DNA of 64,000 nucleotides from Acanthamoeba castellanii str. Neff (lineage: Eukaryota > Discosea > Longamoebia > Acanthamoebidae). The notes under the pieces were generated by a model. It worked only from the letters and a program-made list of their open reading frames with translations. It ran no database searches and was not told where the DNA came from. Positions 33,901 to 44,916 of the stretch are shown here, piece by piece; the first letter of the stretch is position 1; each line of letters begins with the position of its first letter. The stretch covers positions 60,792-124,791 of the forward strand of contig NW_004457611.1 in the NCBI RefSeq assembly GCF_000313135.1. The letters run 5' to 3'. The position numbers and the translations under genes are program-made.

Positions 33901-35072
33901 CGCCGGCGCCGTCTACTCGAACCTGGTGCTGCGGCGCATGGAGGTGTTCGACACGGGCTACGACACGAGCGAGTGCTTCTACCTCGGGTGCAACAACGAC
34001 GCGTGCCAGGTGCGCGACAGCCTCGTGGAGCGCAACTACTGCCACGACACCACCAACGCCGTGGCCGGCTTCGGCAGCGGCGTCCAGATCAAGACCGGCT
34101 CCTACAGTGCGTGCGCCCATACTGTGTGTGTGTGTGTGTGGTGTGTGTGCGCTCACGCTGTGAACTACAAAGACAACATCGTTAGGGACAACGTGTTCTA
34201 CAATGTCAACGCTCCCGGCGTTCTGCTCTATTCCGACTACCAGGTAAACACCCGCGCGTGCGACACACACGACACGACACACGACACGACACGACACAGG
34301 ACTGACCGACGCAACAGCGCGGCGCCAACTTGGTCGAGGGCAATGTGATCATCAACTCGGGAGACAACGGCATCCAGGTGAGCTCGGGCGCCCTGATCAG
34401 GAACAACATCATCGTGGGCGCGGCGGGCTACGGCATCTTCCTGGCCAACAACCAGAACCAGCAGAGCGGGGTCTATTCCAACGTACAGATCGTCCACAAC
34501 ACGATCTACAACTCGGGCTACGTCGACCTCTATCTTCCTGTACACGCTTCTCCTTCTCCTGTGCGGCATTTTAGCTCTTGTAACTCAAACCGCACACACT
34601 CACACGCACACGCACGACACGCAACGTAGGCTTTGAGTGGAAGTCAGTTCGTGGTCGCCAACAACGCGTTCCTGTCGGCCAACGCCTTCGCGGTGCAGAC
34701 CCAGACCAACACCGTGTGGCTCAAGAACGCCTACGTCGGCTCCACCCCGGCCGGTACGCTCTAACCACCGCACGCCGACCGCACACGCCGCACGGCGAGC
34801 TTGGCTGACATTAGAGAACGCACACACAAGGCGTGCCCTCGACCGGCGTGTTCCAGGTCACGACCGGCGCGGTGACCAACGCGGCGGCCAACAACTTTTA
34901 CCCATCGGCGACCAGCGCCCTCAAGAACGCCGGCAGCGCGGCCTATACGGCGCCGGCGACCAAGGACTTCAACAACACGCCCCGGTCCAACACCACCCCC
35001 ACTGTCGGCGCCTACGAGTACACCACCACTACAAATCCTGGCCCGGCCATTGGTCCTGGGTTCAAGTTCTGA
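30976..35072 (+). CDS. Secreted protein with two tandem right-handed beta-helix domains
   Basis: Signal peptide MHKFVGAVLALILCLAVGMS. The mature protein has two homologous halves joined by a ~120-residue Ser/Thr/Pro/Arg linker of PTRTPTRTPSPSTSKVVAPS units. Each half is encoded by about seven matching exons and contains the same blocks: YYL.P....WTTT, GSRG(V/I)RLG, TAFSANDAGAVYSNLVLRRM, GECFYLGCNNDACQVRDSLV (SECFYLGC in copy 2), NLVEGNVI, RNNI(V/I)VGAAGYGIFLANN and QTQTNTVWLKNAYV. Regular N-rich turns (IRNN, VANNAF) fit a parallel beta-helix (pectate-lyase-like fold). Such domains bind or cleave polysaccharides; no catalytic residues can be assigned. A wall or extracellular-matrix role is possible. 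The end is PGPAIGPGFKF. Confidence 0.85.
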
Positions 35073-35180
35073 ACCAATCATCTTGCAGCATGACAACTTG
35101 TGTGTGACCAATGCTACTGCTCTCTTTTTTTTTACTCACCTATCAAGGAATAGACGTGAACGGTGGCATAAAACACAACA

Positions 35181-35291
35181 TTCTTCTCCATCGCCAGCCG
35201 CGGCTCGTTCGAAGAGGTCTCGGCCTTGCTCGAGCAGATCCTGCGGGCCAAGAAAGTGGTTGACGACCACAACGACGTGCCCATGGTGCTG
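35181..35291 (+). pseudogene. Ras GTPase gene fragment
   Basis: Reads [20 protein letters not shown] then LRAKKVVDDHNDVPMVL, matching the middle of the Ras protein at 2748-3347 ([20 protein letters not shown]...[12 protein letters not shown]), including runs of identical DNA such as CGCCAGCCGCGGCTCGTTCG. The frame ends in unrelated sequence before the G4 motif. No P-loop or tail is present, so this is a relic, not a gene. Confidence 0.8.
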
Positions 35292-35660
35292 CAAAATGCA
35301 CCAACCAGTGATGCTCTGGACAGAGCGCAAAAAAAAGGTTGCTTTTACTCTTCTGATCCTGTTTTCCTTCGTCTTGGTTATGAGTCTTGCACGCTGGTCG
35401 GCATCGTTTATGGTTAAGACTACGACGGTATCTGATCGTCTTCGATCCGGATGATAGATCGCATTGCAGGTACGGAGAATTTTTATCGACGGAACATTTT
35501 TTTGAATGTGCGCCGAGATTTTTGCAGATAGAATGCTGTCTGCATTCCGCCGAAGCTGATATCGTATCGCCGACAGCTGATAGGGCCCTCTTGTTCCTCC
35601 TTAAAACGAAGAACCAGCAACTCGACACCGACCCTTACACAAATCGACACCACCACAACA
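35292..35660. other. Intergenic region
   Basis: Between the Ras fragment and the NmrA-like gene. AT-richer than surroundings; no gene or repeat recognised. Confidence 0.4.
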
Positions 35661-36668
35661 ATGCGCATTGCAGTCACTGGAGCCACGGGAAACACTGGAG
35701 CGGCGGTTGTGAGGGCTCTGGCCCAGCCAGACCGGGCGTCACCACGTCCTCGCCATCACCAGAGACCCTCAGGGCAAAGCTGCCCAACAGCTTGCAGAGC
35801 TCCCTGGCGTCGTGCCCGTCACTCTGGAGGACGCCTTCACCGAGCCCGTTGACAGGTCAGTGCATTCATGGGCGCTTTTTCGTGGACGCCTGCACTCACT
35901 CCTTCCTCTTTACAGAATCTATCTGGCCAGTGCGGTTACCCGGGACCAGTTCCTCGTCGAGACGGATGTCATCATTGCCGCGCGCAAGGCTGGCGTGGAG
36001 TACATCGTCAAGTTGTCCACTGTTGACGCCTGGATGGAGGTCTACAGCGACATCTTCTACGCTCGTTCGCATCTGGCTGTCGAGTGCTTCCTGGAGCGTG
36101 GTGACATCCCGTTCACCTGCCTGCGAGCCAACCTCTTCCACACCAGCGTGGGGATTGACCTCGACGCTGTACCCAAAACGAACCAGTTCAGAACATTTCT
36201 CCATGGAGCCTCGGTGGCCACCATCGATCCGGACGACGTGGGAAGGGCAGCAGCCGCTCTCCTGTCCCTGGAAGACCCCTCGCGCCACTACAGCAAGAAG
36301 TACATGTTGACCGGACCAGAGGATGTCAACGACCAGAGGTCCACTCTCTCCCTGCTTCCCACATATGTGAACAAGAAGGATTGGACACAGTGATCTGACC
36401 CTCTGTACCCATCTCTCTCAGCATTGGCGAGGCTCTCAGGGAAGTGCTTCAGGCAGACGTTACGTTTGGCGGAACGCTCACGGTCGACGAGTTCACAAAA
36501 GCGACAGGCTCCCCGATCAACCCAAAGAGCCTGCTTCCCCCGATCACCTTCCTCAGGCAGGGCAAAGGAGATCGCGCGCATGCGGTCGCCTCCCCAGAGA
36601 TGCTTGCTCTTGCCCCGCCCAAGGGCACCTTCAAAGAGTTCATCACCCAATACTACGCCAAGAACTGA
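35661..36668 (+). CDS. NmrA-like NAD(P)-binding protein (copy 1, frameshifted)
   Basis: Three exons: 35661-35855, 35916-36338, 36422-36668. The start MRIAVTGATGNTGAAVVRAL is the Rossmann GxxGxxG of atypical SDRs (NmrA/TMR type). Then come VEYIVKLSTVDAWMEVYSDI, FTCLRANLFHTSVG, TIDPDDVGRAAAALL and a C-terminal KGTFKEFITQYYAKN. Between LAQPD and HHVLAITRDP the frame jumps by one base near 35735, with no splice sites to explain it, so this copy is either mutated or mis-assembled. NmrA-like proteins reduce quinones or small carbonyls or act as redox sensors; which applies here is not evident. A second, partial copy follows the assembly gap at 40162. Confidence 0.7.
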
Positions 36669-36727
36669 GTGCCTTGACCTTGCAACCAATAAACGCAATA
36701 TGGTGATGCCCCAAGCCCTTCAAAGAG

Positions 36728-36732
36728 GAAAG
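36728..36732 (+). repeat. Target-site duplication, left copy (GAAAG)
   Basis: GAAAG precedes the element-2 5' LTR and recurs at 39951-39955. Confidence 0.75.
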
Positions 36733-36914
36733 TGTTCAGACTAGAACCAACGACCACCTGTCAGAAGGATGTTGTTCCTTATGTTGACCTTGTCCTTGTA
36801 GAACAACAAGACACTCAAACTCCTACATGTTCAATGAACAACAACTCCATGTGACCAATCATCTTATTGCAAATGACACTTAAAAGAACAGAACATCCCT
36901 TTCTTTATTCACTC
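36733..36914 (+). repeat. 5' LTR of element 2 (truncated)
   Basis: Matches the first ~180 bases of the 3' LTR (shared block ACCACCTGTCAGAAGGATGT) and stops after CACTCCTCTG, where the 3' LTR continues. Differences are mostly transitions, several at CpG (CGACC/CAACC, ATGTT/ACGTT, TGTGACC/TGCGACC). Confidence 0.8.
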
Positions 36915-39688
36915 CTCTGGAGGCCCAACAAGGTCAGCTGTTGCTGTTCACCATTGCCTACTCAAACAATCTGCTCTGTGAGAGGTGGTCACTACTCACA
37001 GCCACTACCACAGAGCACTCATTGAAACCATCATCCATGAAGTGTGATTGACCTCTCTGCAACTACTGCTGGCGTCCTGGGCACCTACACGCAGTCCACC
37101 AACACAGACTGGCCAAGCAAGCCAGTGTAGCTGACAAAGTCATCACACCCAACACCATGGCGCTGGTCATCACCAAAACCAAGTCAGCACTGGTGGCAGC
37201 TGACCCAGGAGTCAGCTTGTGGTACCTCAACTCTGGTGCCACTTCACACATGACAACAAACTGTAACTGGTTTCACAGCTATGAACAACTGACTGGTCAC
37301 TCAGTTGCACTCAGAGACAACCATACCATCCACACCATTGGCTGTGGTTCTTTCAAGGCCACTGTCAACCTCAACAGACAACAGCAGTCAATCCAGCTAC
37401 ATGACATTCTCCATGTGCCTAGCCTAGCATGCAACCTCCTGTCCATGTCACACTTTGCCTCTGCCAGGCTCACCATTGAGATCTTGGCCCAAGGCTGCTG
37501 AGTCTTCTCCAAGCACAGTTGTCAGACTATCCTCCGCCCAGCCAACCTCAGTCAAATGCTGGTAGTCTCCCTACACATTGACAATGCCCCCAGCAACCAT
37601 GCACTCACCGTCAAGTCACCTCCTGTCTACCTTGAACTCCTTCATTGTCATCTCAGTCACATCTGTGAACAACATCTTCAAGCATCCATCAGCAGTGGAG
37701 TGTCTGTCAAGCACAGAGACCATCTCAACCAGTGTGAAGTCTGCATTCACTCCAAGCAGACACATGTGCCTATCAGCCACAGCCCCATCCAGCATGACAA
37801 GGCCATGCTCAAACTCATTCACTCCAACCTCTGTGGACCACTCATCAAGACACCAGGCAGACACCACTACTTCATGTCATTCATCAACAACCACACAAGG
37901 TACACACAAGTCTACCTCATCAAGGCCAAGACTGGTCTCACATCAGCATTCAACAACTACCTACATGCCATCCCAGCCACTCACAAGTGCCAGTACCTAT
38001 GCTCCAATCAGGGAGGCAAATACATGGGACAAAAGTTCCAAGACCTCCTGTGAGTGAATGGCATCACCCACATGCCTGTTGCCTCACACACACCCAAGCT
38101 CAACAGCATTGCTGAACAGTTCAACCATACAGCTCTCACAATGGTCTGAGCCTACCTGGCGGAATTGGGCATCAAGCAGGAGCTCTGGGGCGAAGCCCTC
38201 CACATGGCCATCCACATACTCAATCACATGCACAACAGCACTTCCTCAGTGTCACCATTCAAGTGCTGGTTCAGCAAGCCTGCCACGCTGAGCACATGTG
38301 CTGCCTCTGATGGCATGCCCAAGCTACACAACTCCAACCTACGTCCATCATCTGATATGGGCTTGAGGGGTGATATTGAGGTCAACCCCACTTTGAATGC
38401 AACCTGTTGTTCACAATGGATGTGCATGCCCAATGTTTGACTTTAAGAGCTTACCTCCATTGCAGGAGAAGCACTGAACACCCTGAACAGCTACAAAGAA
38501 GTGCTTGCCTTGCTGGATGCCACTCACTGGCAGAAGGTGATGCAGGAGGAATTTGAAGCCCTCATGTGCAATGGAACCTTCACTCTGGTTCTGCTACCAC
38601 AGGGGCACAAGCCCATTGGCACTTGATGGCTGTACAAGGTCAAGCTCCACACTGACAGTTTGATTGACCACTACAAGGCCAGATGGGTAGCCAATGGCTT
38701 CACCCAATGCATTGGCATTGACTATGACAGCACCTTCTCCCTGGTTGTCTGCATTGAGAATCTTCATCTACTACTTGCCTTTGTGAACGTGCACAACCTC
38801 AAATCCACCAAGTCAATGTCAACACAGCCTTTCTCCACACCAAGCTCACCAAAGAGATCTACATCACTCAACCCAAAGGGTTCATCAACCAACAACAACC
38901 CAATCATGTCAGATGCCTGCTGCAGAGCCTCTATGGGCTCAAGCAAGTGCCTCTTGAGTGGAATTGTGCCATTGACACTCATCTGTGCAAGTCTCACTTT
39001 GAACCCACCAACTCAGATCTGTGCATCTACATTCATCAAGGTCATCACCTAGCCATCATCACACTCTACATTAACAACTGCACCATCATCACCCACCAGT
39101 CCAAACTTAGGGGTGTCAAGCAGCTCATTGCTGACGGCTTCCCCATCAAGGACCTTGGTGAAGCTACCTTGGTTCTTGGCATCAAGATCCATCACAACTG
39201 TCAAGCTGGCAAGCTCTACATCCACCAGCATGGCAAGATCAACAACATCCTTGCCACCTTTGGACTTGACACCCAAGATGGATGTTGTGGTGCTGAGTCC
39301 TTCATGGTGAATTTGTCAGAGAGAGTCCCCTTCACAGCATCAATGTCATCAGAGTGGGCAATGATCAGGCAGTTGTTGATGTAGATGGAGATGATTACCA
39401 GTCTCCCCCCCATTTACCACCCATCAACTGCTCTCAATCTTCAATGACAACCAGAGTGTGTTGGCCATCATCAACACCTTGTCTGGTACCTACCACAGAT
39501 GAATGAAGCACTACAACATCAAGATTGCTCACCTTTATAATACTACTGCCCACAGCCAAGTTAGCTACACCTACTGTCCAATGGACAATATACCTGCTGA
39601 TGTTCTCACCAAGGCACTTGGACACATCAAGCTCATTCATCATCAGCAATGCCTAGGGATGACCAACTGACCCACCACATGAGGGGTG

Positions 39689-39950
39689 TGTTTGGACTTG
39701 AACCAACAACCACCTGTCAGAAGGATGTTGTTCCTTATGTCAACAGTCAACCATCCTCATAGAACAACAAGACACTCAAACTCCTACACGTTCAACAAAC
39801 AACAACTCCATGCGACCAATCATCTTATCACAAACAACACTTAAAAGAACAGAACATCCCTTTGTTTATTCACTCCTCTGTTCTCTCTTCTTCTCTACAA
39901 AATACACTTTACATAAACCACTATGCTGCTACACATTTCCTGCTACAACA
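39689..39950 (+). repeat. 3' LTR of element 2
   Basis: About 262 bp from TGTTTGGAC to CTACAACA, preceded by a purine-rich GAGGGG tract and followed by the GAAAG duplication. Confidence 0.75.
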
Positions 39951-39955
39951 GAAAG
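39951..39955 (+). repeat. Target-site duplication, right copy (GAAAG)
   Basis: Matches 36728-36732. The 111 bases after it, up to the gap, show no recognisable gene. Confidence 0.75.
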
Positions 39956-40066
39956 AGCAAGCTGTGGTTGTGGTTGTGGTTGTGCTTGTGCTTCTTTGTC
40001 ATCGCTCATTCGTCAATGGACAAATCGATGGAGAATACAAAATGGACATGTACAGGGGTGACATCT

Positions 40067-40161
40067 NNNNNNNNNNNNNNNNNNNNNNNNNNNNNNNNNN
40101 NNNNNNNNNNNNNNNNNNNNNNNNNNNNNNNNNNNNNNNNNNNNNNNNNNNNNNNNNNNNN
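40067..40161. other. Assembly gap (95 N)
   Basis: Unknown bases between the retroelement flank and the second NmrA-like copy. The true gap size is not known. Confidence 1.
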
Positions 40162-40579
40162 GGGCAGCAGCCGCTCTCCTGTCCCTGGAAGACCCCTCGC
40201 GCCACTACAGCAAGAAGTACATGTTGACCGGACCAGAGGATGTCAACGACCAGAGGTTCACTCTCTCCCTGCTTCCCAAATATGTGAACAAGAAGGATTG
40301 GACACAGTGATCTGACCCTCTGTACCCATCTCTCTCAGCATTGGCGAGGCTCTCAGGGAAGTGCTTCAGGCAGACGTTACGTTTGGCGGAACGCTCACGG
40401 TCGACGAGTTCACGACAGGCTCCCCGATCAACCCAAAGAGCCTGCTTCCCCCGATCACCTTCTTCAGGCAGGGCAAAGGAGATCGCGCGCATACGGTCGC
40501 CTCCCCAGAGATGCTTGCTCTTGCCCCGCCCAAGGGCACCTTCAAAGAGTTCATCACCCGATACTACGCCAAGAACTGA
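40162..40579 (+). pseudogene. NmrA-like gene, partial second copy
   Basis: Starts inside the gap edge with AAALLSLEDPSRHYSKKYML and continues through the same intron and last exon as copy 1. It differs by single substitutions and a 6-bp deletion (EFTTGSPI against EFTKATGSPI), keeping frame. The 5' two thirds are missing because of the gap. It may be a true tandem duplicate or a divergent allele placed next to copy 1 by the assembler. Confidence 0.75.
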
Positions 40580-42564
40580 GTGCCTTGACCTTGCAACCAA
40601 TAAACGCAATATGGCAGCTTAATTTCCATTCCAATGTGTCGAACAATAAAAAAAAAAGGGTCAGGGAGTAGTGGTGGCCCAGTGGCTCAGGCGAGGCGTC
40701 GGTGAGCACCCGCAGCTGCTCGGCCTGCAGCCGCTTGTCCCGCGCCCGTTCGCGCTTCTGGCGCACTGACGGCCGCCGGCGCAGGGCCGCCGCCGCCTGC
40801 GCCGCGTCCCATCGCCGCGCGGCATCGGCCACCAGCGCGCCGTCGAAGAACGCGCGCCAGTCGACCAGGTCGCTCACCAGCAGATCGGCCCACGTACGGA
40901 GCTGCGGCTTCTGCTGCGGCTGCTGGTGGTGGGTCGGGAGCCACTCGATGTCGGCGTGGTCGCGGTGGGGCCGCCCCACGAGCAGCTCGGAGAGGAGCAC
41001 CGCGAGGGCGAACACGTCGCACCGCCCATCGCACCGCGCCCAGTCCCCGTCCAGCTTCTCCGGCGCTGCGTACACCTTGTGGTGCGTGCGTGCGTGTGTG
41101 CGTGCGTCATACGAGGGGTGAGCGTGTGCGTGTGTGTGTGTGTGTGTGTGCGTGCGTGCGTGCGGTTGTGCGTGTGTCATGCGAGGGTGCGCGTGTGTGC
41201 GGTTGTGCGTGTGTCATGTGTTGCGGTGAGTCGCGGGGTGTGTACCTGGGACACGGGGGTGGTGATCCGTGTTCGGAATTGGCTGCTGCTCCCAAAGTCG
41301 ATCAGTACGTAGCGAGCCGAGCTGGAGCGCACACGATGCGACACACGACGCGACACAGCACACGATGGCACACGACAGAATTAACGCGCCAGCGAGCAAC
41401 TGGTGGAGGTTGGCGGTGCGCTTCTTACCCTCCGCGTCGGCTGCGCATGACGTTCTTGTTGGAGATGTCGCCGTGGTAGGTCTGCAGGACGCCGTGGAGG
41501 TCGAACAGGGCGTTGAGCACATCCAGCCCAATCTTCACCACGTCCGCCTCGCTCATCAGCTCCGTGCGGACCTCGCCTGCCCCCTTTTCCACCTCCTGCT
41601 CGCCCACCACCACCGCCGCCACCAGTCAGACGCCGAGAGGGGGCGGGAGGGGGCGGAAGGGGCGGGAGGGGGCGGGAGGAGGGACCTTGGGGAGGAAGTG
41701 GGGGTAGTGGCGCTCGCGCATGAGGTTCTTGATGCTCCGGTCACAGACCTCCATGACGAGGCAGGGCGGCACCGCCACACGCGTCTGATCGTGCACCCCG
41801 TCCGTCGTGCTCACCATCACTAATCGCACACGCACACGCACGCAACACACAACACAACACACACACGTCAATCGCACGACACACGCAACACACGACAAGA
41901 GCGCGCGTGTGTGCGAGTACCGCGGATTCGCCAGTCGTAGAGGTGAACGATGTTGGGGTTGGCGAGGATGGCCTTGTGGGTGAGGATGGTGAGCTCCTTG
42001 TGGAGGTACTCGACCTGGTCTTCATCGGTCGCCTCCCGCACCTCCTTCGCGTAGGCACGCGACACGCCCGCCGCACTCGCGCTGACGGGCGCCACCTCCG
42101 AAATCACCCCATTAGCCCCGTGCGCCACGCCCGCTCGCACCACCCGCCACTCGTGCCGCCGGCACCTGCGCGTGTCATCACCGCACACGACGCACACGAC
42201 ACGACACGACACGACACGACACGACACGACACGACACGACACGACACGACACGACACACGGCGACAATGAATGAAGAATGCTTGAAATGCGGAGAGTTTG
42301 GGGACCCACTTACTTGATGGTGGAGCCGTCGTCGTCTGTGGGCGCGGCCGGGGCGGCACCGCCGGCGTTCTTGGCATTCTTCTTTTTATTATTTTTATTA
42401 TTTTGGCCGGTGCCGAGGGGCGGTTGTTGGGTGGCGGCGGTGGGTGGTGCCTCTTCGCCGCGGAGGGCGCGGAGGCGGAGTTCAAACTCGGGCTGGTCGA
42501 TGAAGCCCATGGTGAAGACCTCACGCAGCCGCGCCTCCTCCCGCTCTCGCTCCTCTTCGTTCAT
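40554..42564 (-). CDS. Protein kinase-like protein with HGD catalytic loop
   Basis: Starts MNEEEREREEARLREVFTMG, a charged ~80-residue N-terminal part, then a kinase fold over about six exons. A candidate ATP lysine is in AYAKEVREA; the hinge is CLVMEVCDRSI; the catalytic loop HGDISNKNV has Gly for Arg of HRD but keeps Asp and Asn; the DFG motif is LIDFGSS; the activation segment ends in YAAPEKL. FALAVLLSELLVGRPH is helix F and after. No clear glycine-rich loop is seen, so it may be a divergent kinase or pseudokinase. The last reading frame runs to 40554 and overlaps the 3' end of the NmrA copy on the other strand; the true stop could be nearer if a 3' intron was missed. Confidence 0.72.
42189..42258. 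repeat. (ACACG)n pentanucleotide repeat in intron
   Basis: About 12 tandem ACACG units in the first intron of the kinase-like gene, which is transcribed from the other strand (CGTGT in RNA). Confidence 0.9.
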
Positions 42565-42814
42565 CTTGTCCTTGTGTGTAACGTTTGGCCTTCTCTCTTT
42601 CTCTCTTGTACCGAAAACAAGAAAAGCAAATGAGAAATGAGAAAAGAAATGAGAAGCGAAGAGAAGGAAAACGTTTTTTGTCGACGACCTTTGTGGCTGA
42701 GGTTGTTCCACAATGCATCCACATGTGTGCCAGTGCAGCAAAGTGAACACAAGCCAGGATGCTGTGCTTGGGGCAGGCCACTGTGCGCAGACACAAGCTC
42801 AAGAAGGAGCGGCC

Positions 42815-43361
42815 TCAAAGGTCGTCGATGCGTTGCTTGCACGTGGGACACGTCTTCCTGCTCTTCAGCCACTCGTCCACACACTCCTGTTATAGTTGTG
42901 GCGGCAATCAAGAGGAGATCAGCAGTCAGATGCAGAGAGCGGAACGAACATTTCTATATATATGATTTTAAAAAGTAGTTATATTTATATGAAATTAATA
43001 AAGTAGAAAATGAATCGACGTGCCTTGTGGAATGCGTGGCCGCACGGGAGCTTGCGCAGGATGTTGCCCGTGTCGTAGTCCGACAGGCAAAAGGCACACC
43101 TGCGCCATTGGTTGATTGTTATTTCCCAATTCAGCGTGTGTCGTGCGTGTGCGTGTGCGTGTGCGGTGGTGCGTGTGCGTGTAGGTAGGCGTACATGGGA
43201 TCACCGAGAACGGAGACGGAGGAGTCGTAGGTGAAGGTGGGCAGCGTGGCCAGGACCTGCTTGCTCAGGCCCTTCCCCACCTCCCCTATTCGCTCCTCCA
43301 GGGCCAGCAATTGCTGTGGGCATGGGAGTTTCGTTGCTCCGATTAGCACGACAGAAGCCAC

Positions 43362-43402
<41 letters not shown>

Positions 43403-44916
43403 CAAACGTCACGACACATGACACGGTGATGTCACATACCTCGTAGCTCATTGCGTCGGTGTCGACGGCATCGGCGTTGAGCTCCCCTTCGTCTTCGTCG
43501 TCGTCGTCGCCTGCGTGGCGGTACCGTACGCGGCGGAAGTGCATGGCAGGCTCGGCCTCGGCGCCCCGCACCACGCCCTTGTCCTCCCGATTCATCACCG
43601 TGATGCTCCCGCGCGGCACCAGCTCTGCACGCCATTGCCTAAGCACCGCGTGCGTGTGCGGTCGTGCGTGTGCGTACCAGCTTGTGCGAGGGTGGTGGTG
43701 AGGGCGGTCTCGATCGGGTACTCGACCTTGGGGATGCCCGGCTGCAGGAGCAGGAAGTTGGCCACGTCCCGGCCCGTGGACTGCGACACGAACTCATACA
43801 CCGCCCCTGCCAAACAACACACACCCAACAAGCGTGAGCCACACGACACGCAGTAAACACACGCCGCACGGTCACGGCACATAGCACAGCTCAGCGTGTG
43901 AAGTGACGATTACCGAGTGTGTCCGTCGACGCAAACTCGTGCTTGACTGTGGTGCCGGTGGGCAATCGAATCTGTTCGCGAGCGAGAGTGCGGTGTGTGT
44001 GTGCGGTGGTGCGCGTGTGCGCGTGGGAGGTAAGAAACGAAGGTCAGTGCACTGGCCGACTCTGCGCGATGGATGCTAGTGAGGAGAACGGGGCGGTGGC
44101 GAAGAGGCACCTGAAGCAGAGCCACAGGCGACGACGAGGCGGCCGAAGCAGAAGCCGCCGGCGTTGGTGTCGATGGCGCGGAACCGCTCGCGGTGGGCAC
44201 CGGCGCCCGCCCTGTCGTCGCGCCGCCACCTCGATTGTACTATGCACGCCACGCCACGCCACGCCATCAGAAAGAGCGCACACACGGCACACAGCACACG
44301 ACACGCGTGCGGGCGCAAGGGGGTCAACCTTGCGTGCACGGTCGAGCTTCATGTCCTTGATGTGTTCTTTGATGCGTCGCTGCTCCTCCTCCTTCCGTCG
44401 CTTCTCCTCGCGCGCCTTGCGGAGCTCCAGCTCGCGCTGCTTCCGTTCGTATTCGCTCTTCTCCGCACCGCCGGCGGGCGCCACCGGGGCCAGGGCCGCC
44501 GACGGCGCCGACAGAGACGAGGAGGCGGGCACGGGCACGACCACGGCCGGTGGGGCCTGGTACGGCGTCGGCTCCACGACGCCACCTTCGCCGCTGGCCG
44601 GTCTCGCCACGAGCCTGAAAAAGAGAATTAAAAATGATTAAAAAAGTAAACTAAAACTATAAATAATTTGTGTGCAGAGGTTGGACGTCACCAATCGATG
44701 GCTGAGGCGAGGTCGCGAGCACCTGTGGCCTGCAGAGCCTGTGCAGAGAAGGGGGGGTGTTAAGTTGAACAACCTACAGAATGGTCAAATGCTCTGGATG
44801 AGGAGGATGGAAATAGAATAAACCTGGTGCGCATCGGCCGACGACCAGCCCATCTCCTCAAGCTGAGGAAGCAGCGCCTCGTAGTGCGATTTGCCCAGCC
44901 TGAGTGTTGTGGCCAT
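42815..44916 (-). CDS. UBA-UBX-RING domain protein (probable ubiquitin ligase)
   Basis: About nine exons. N-terminus: UBA-like fold in LPQLEEMGWSSADAHQ plus ALQATGARDLASAIDW. Next a Pro/Ala stretch and a charged coiled coil (EYERKQRELELRKAREEKRR). Then a UBX domain: IRLPTGTTVKHEFASTDTLG, VYEFVSQSTG, FLLLQPGIPKVEYP, ELVPRGSITVM. The C-terminus is a RING-H2 finger with all ligands: CAFC, then C.H..H in LPCGHAFHKEC, then CPTC, ending QRIDDL. UBA binds ubiquitin, UBX normally binds p97/Cdc48, and RING-H2 recruits E2, so a Cdc48-linked E3 ligase is the natural reading (inference). An (AC)n repeat fills one intron (43367-43400). Shares a divergent promoter with the ANKRD13 homologue. Confidence 0.88.
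43367..43400. repeat. (AC)n microsatellite in intron
   Basis: About 17 AC units in an intron of the UBA-UBX-RING gene. Confidence 0.9.

Larger units (their letters stand above)
36733..39950 (+). mobile_element. Ty1/copia retrotransposon (element 2, older, truncated)
   Basis: LTR-like ends (TGTT...ACAACA), a 5-bp target duplication, and copia-order remnants: zinc-knuckle-like CNYCWRPGH (37060), protease-like LWYLNSGATSHM (37220), pre-integrase CEVCIHSKQTH (37738), integrase YTQVYLIKAKTG...CSNQGGKYMGQKF and FNHTALTMV, RT (WLYKVKLHTDS, TLYINNCTII in place of YVDD) and RNase H/terminal KHYNIKIAHLYN. The 5' LTR and most of gag are lost. Stops are again TGA (37499, 38051, 38147, 38624, 39500). The sequence has little in common with element 1 at DNA level, so it is another family. 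Confidence 0.88.

Noticed and set aside
39862..40227. Reading frames spanning the N block
   Set aside because: Cross unknown sequence; the frame over the gap is meaningless.
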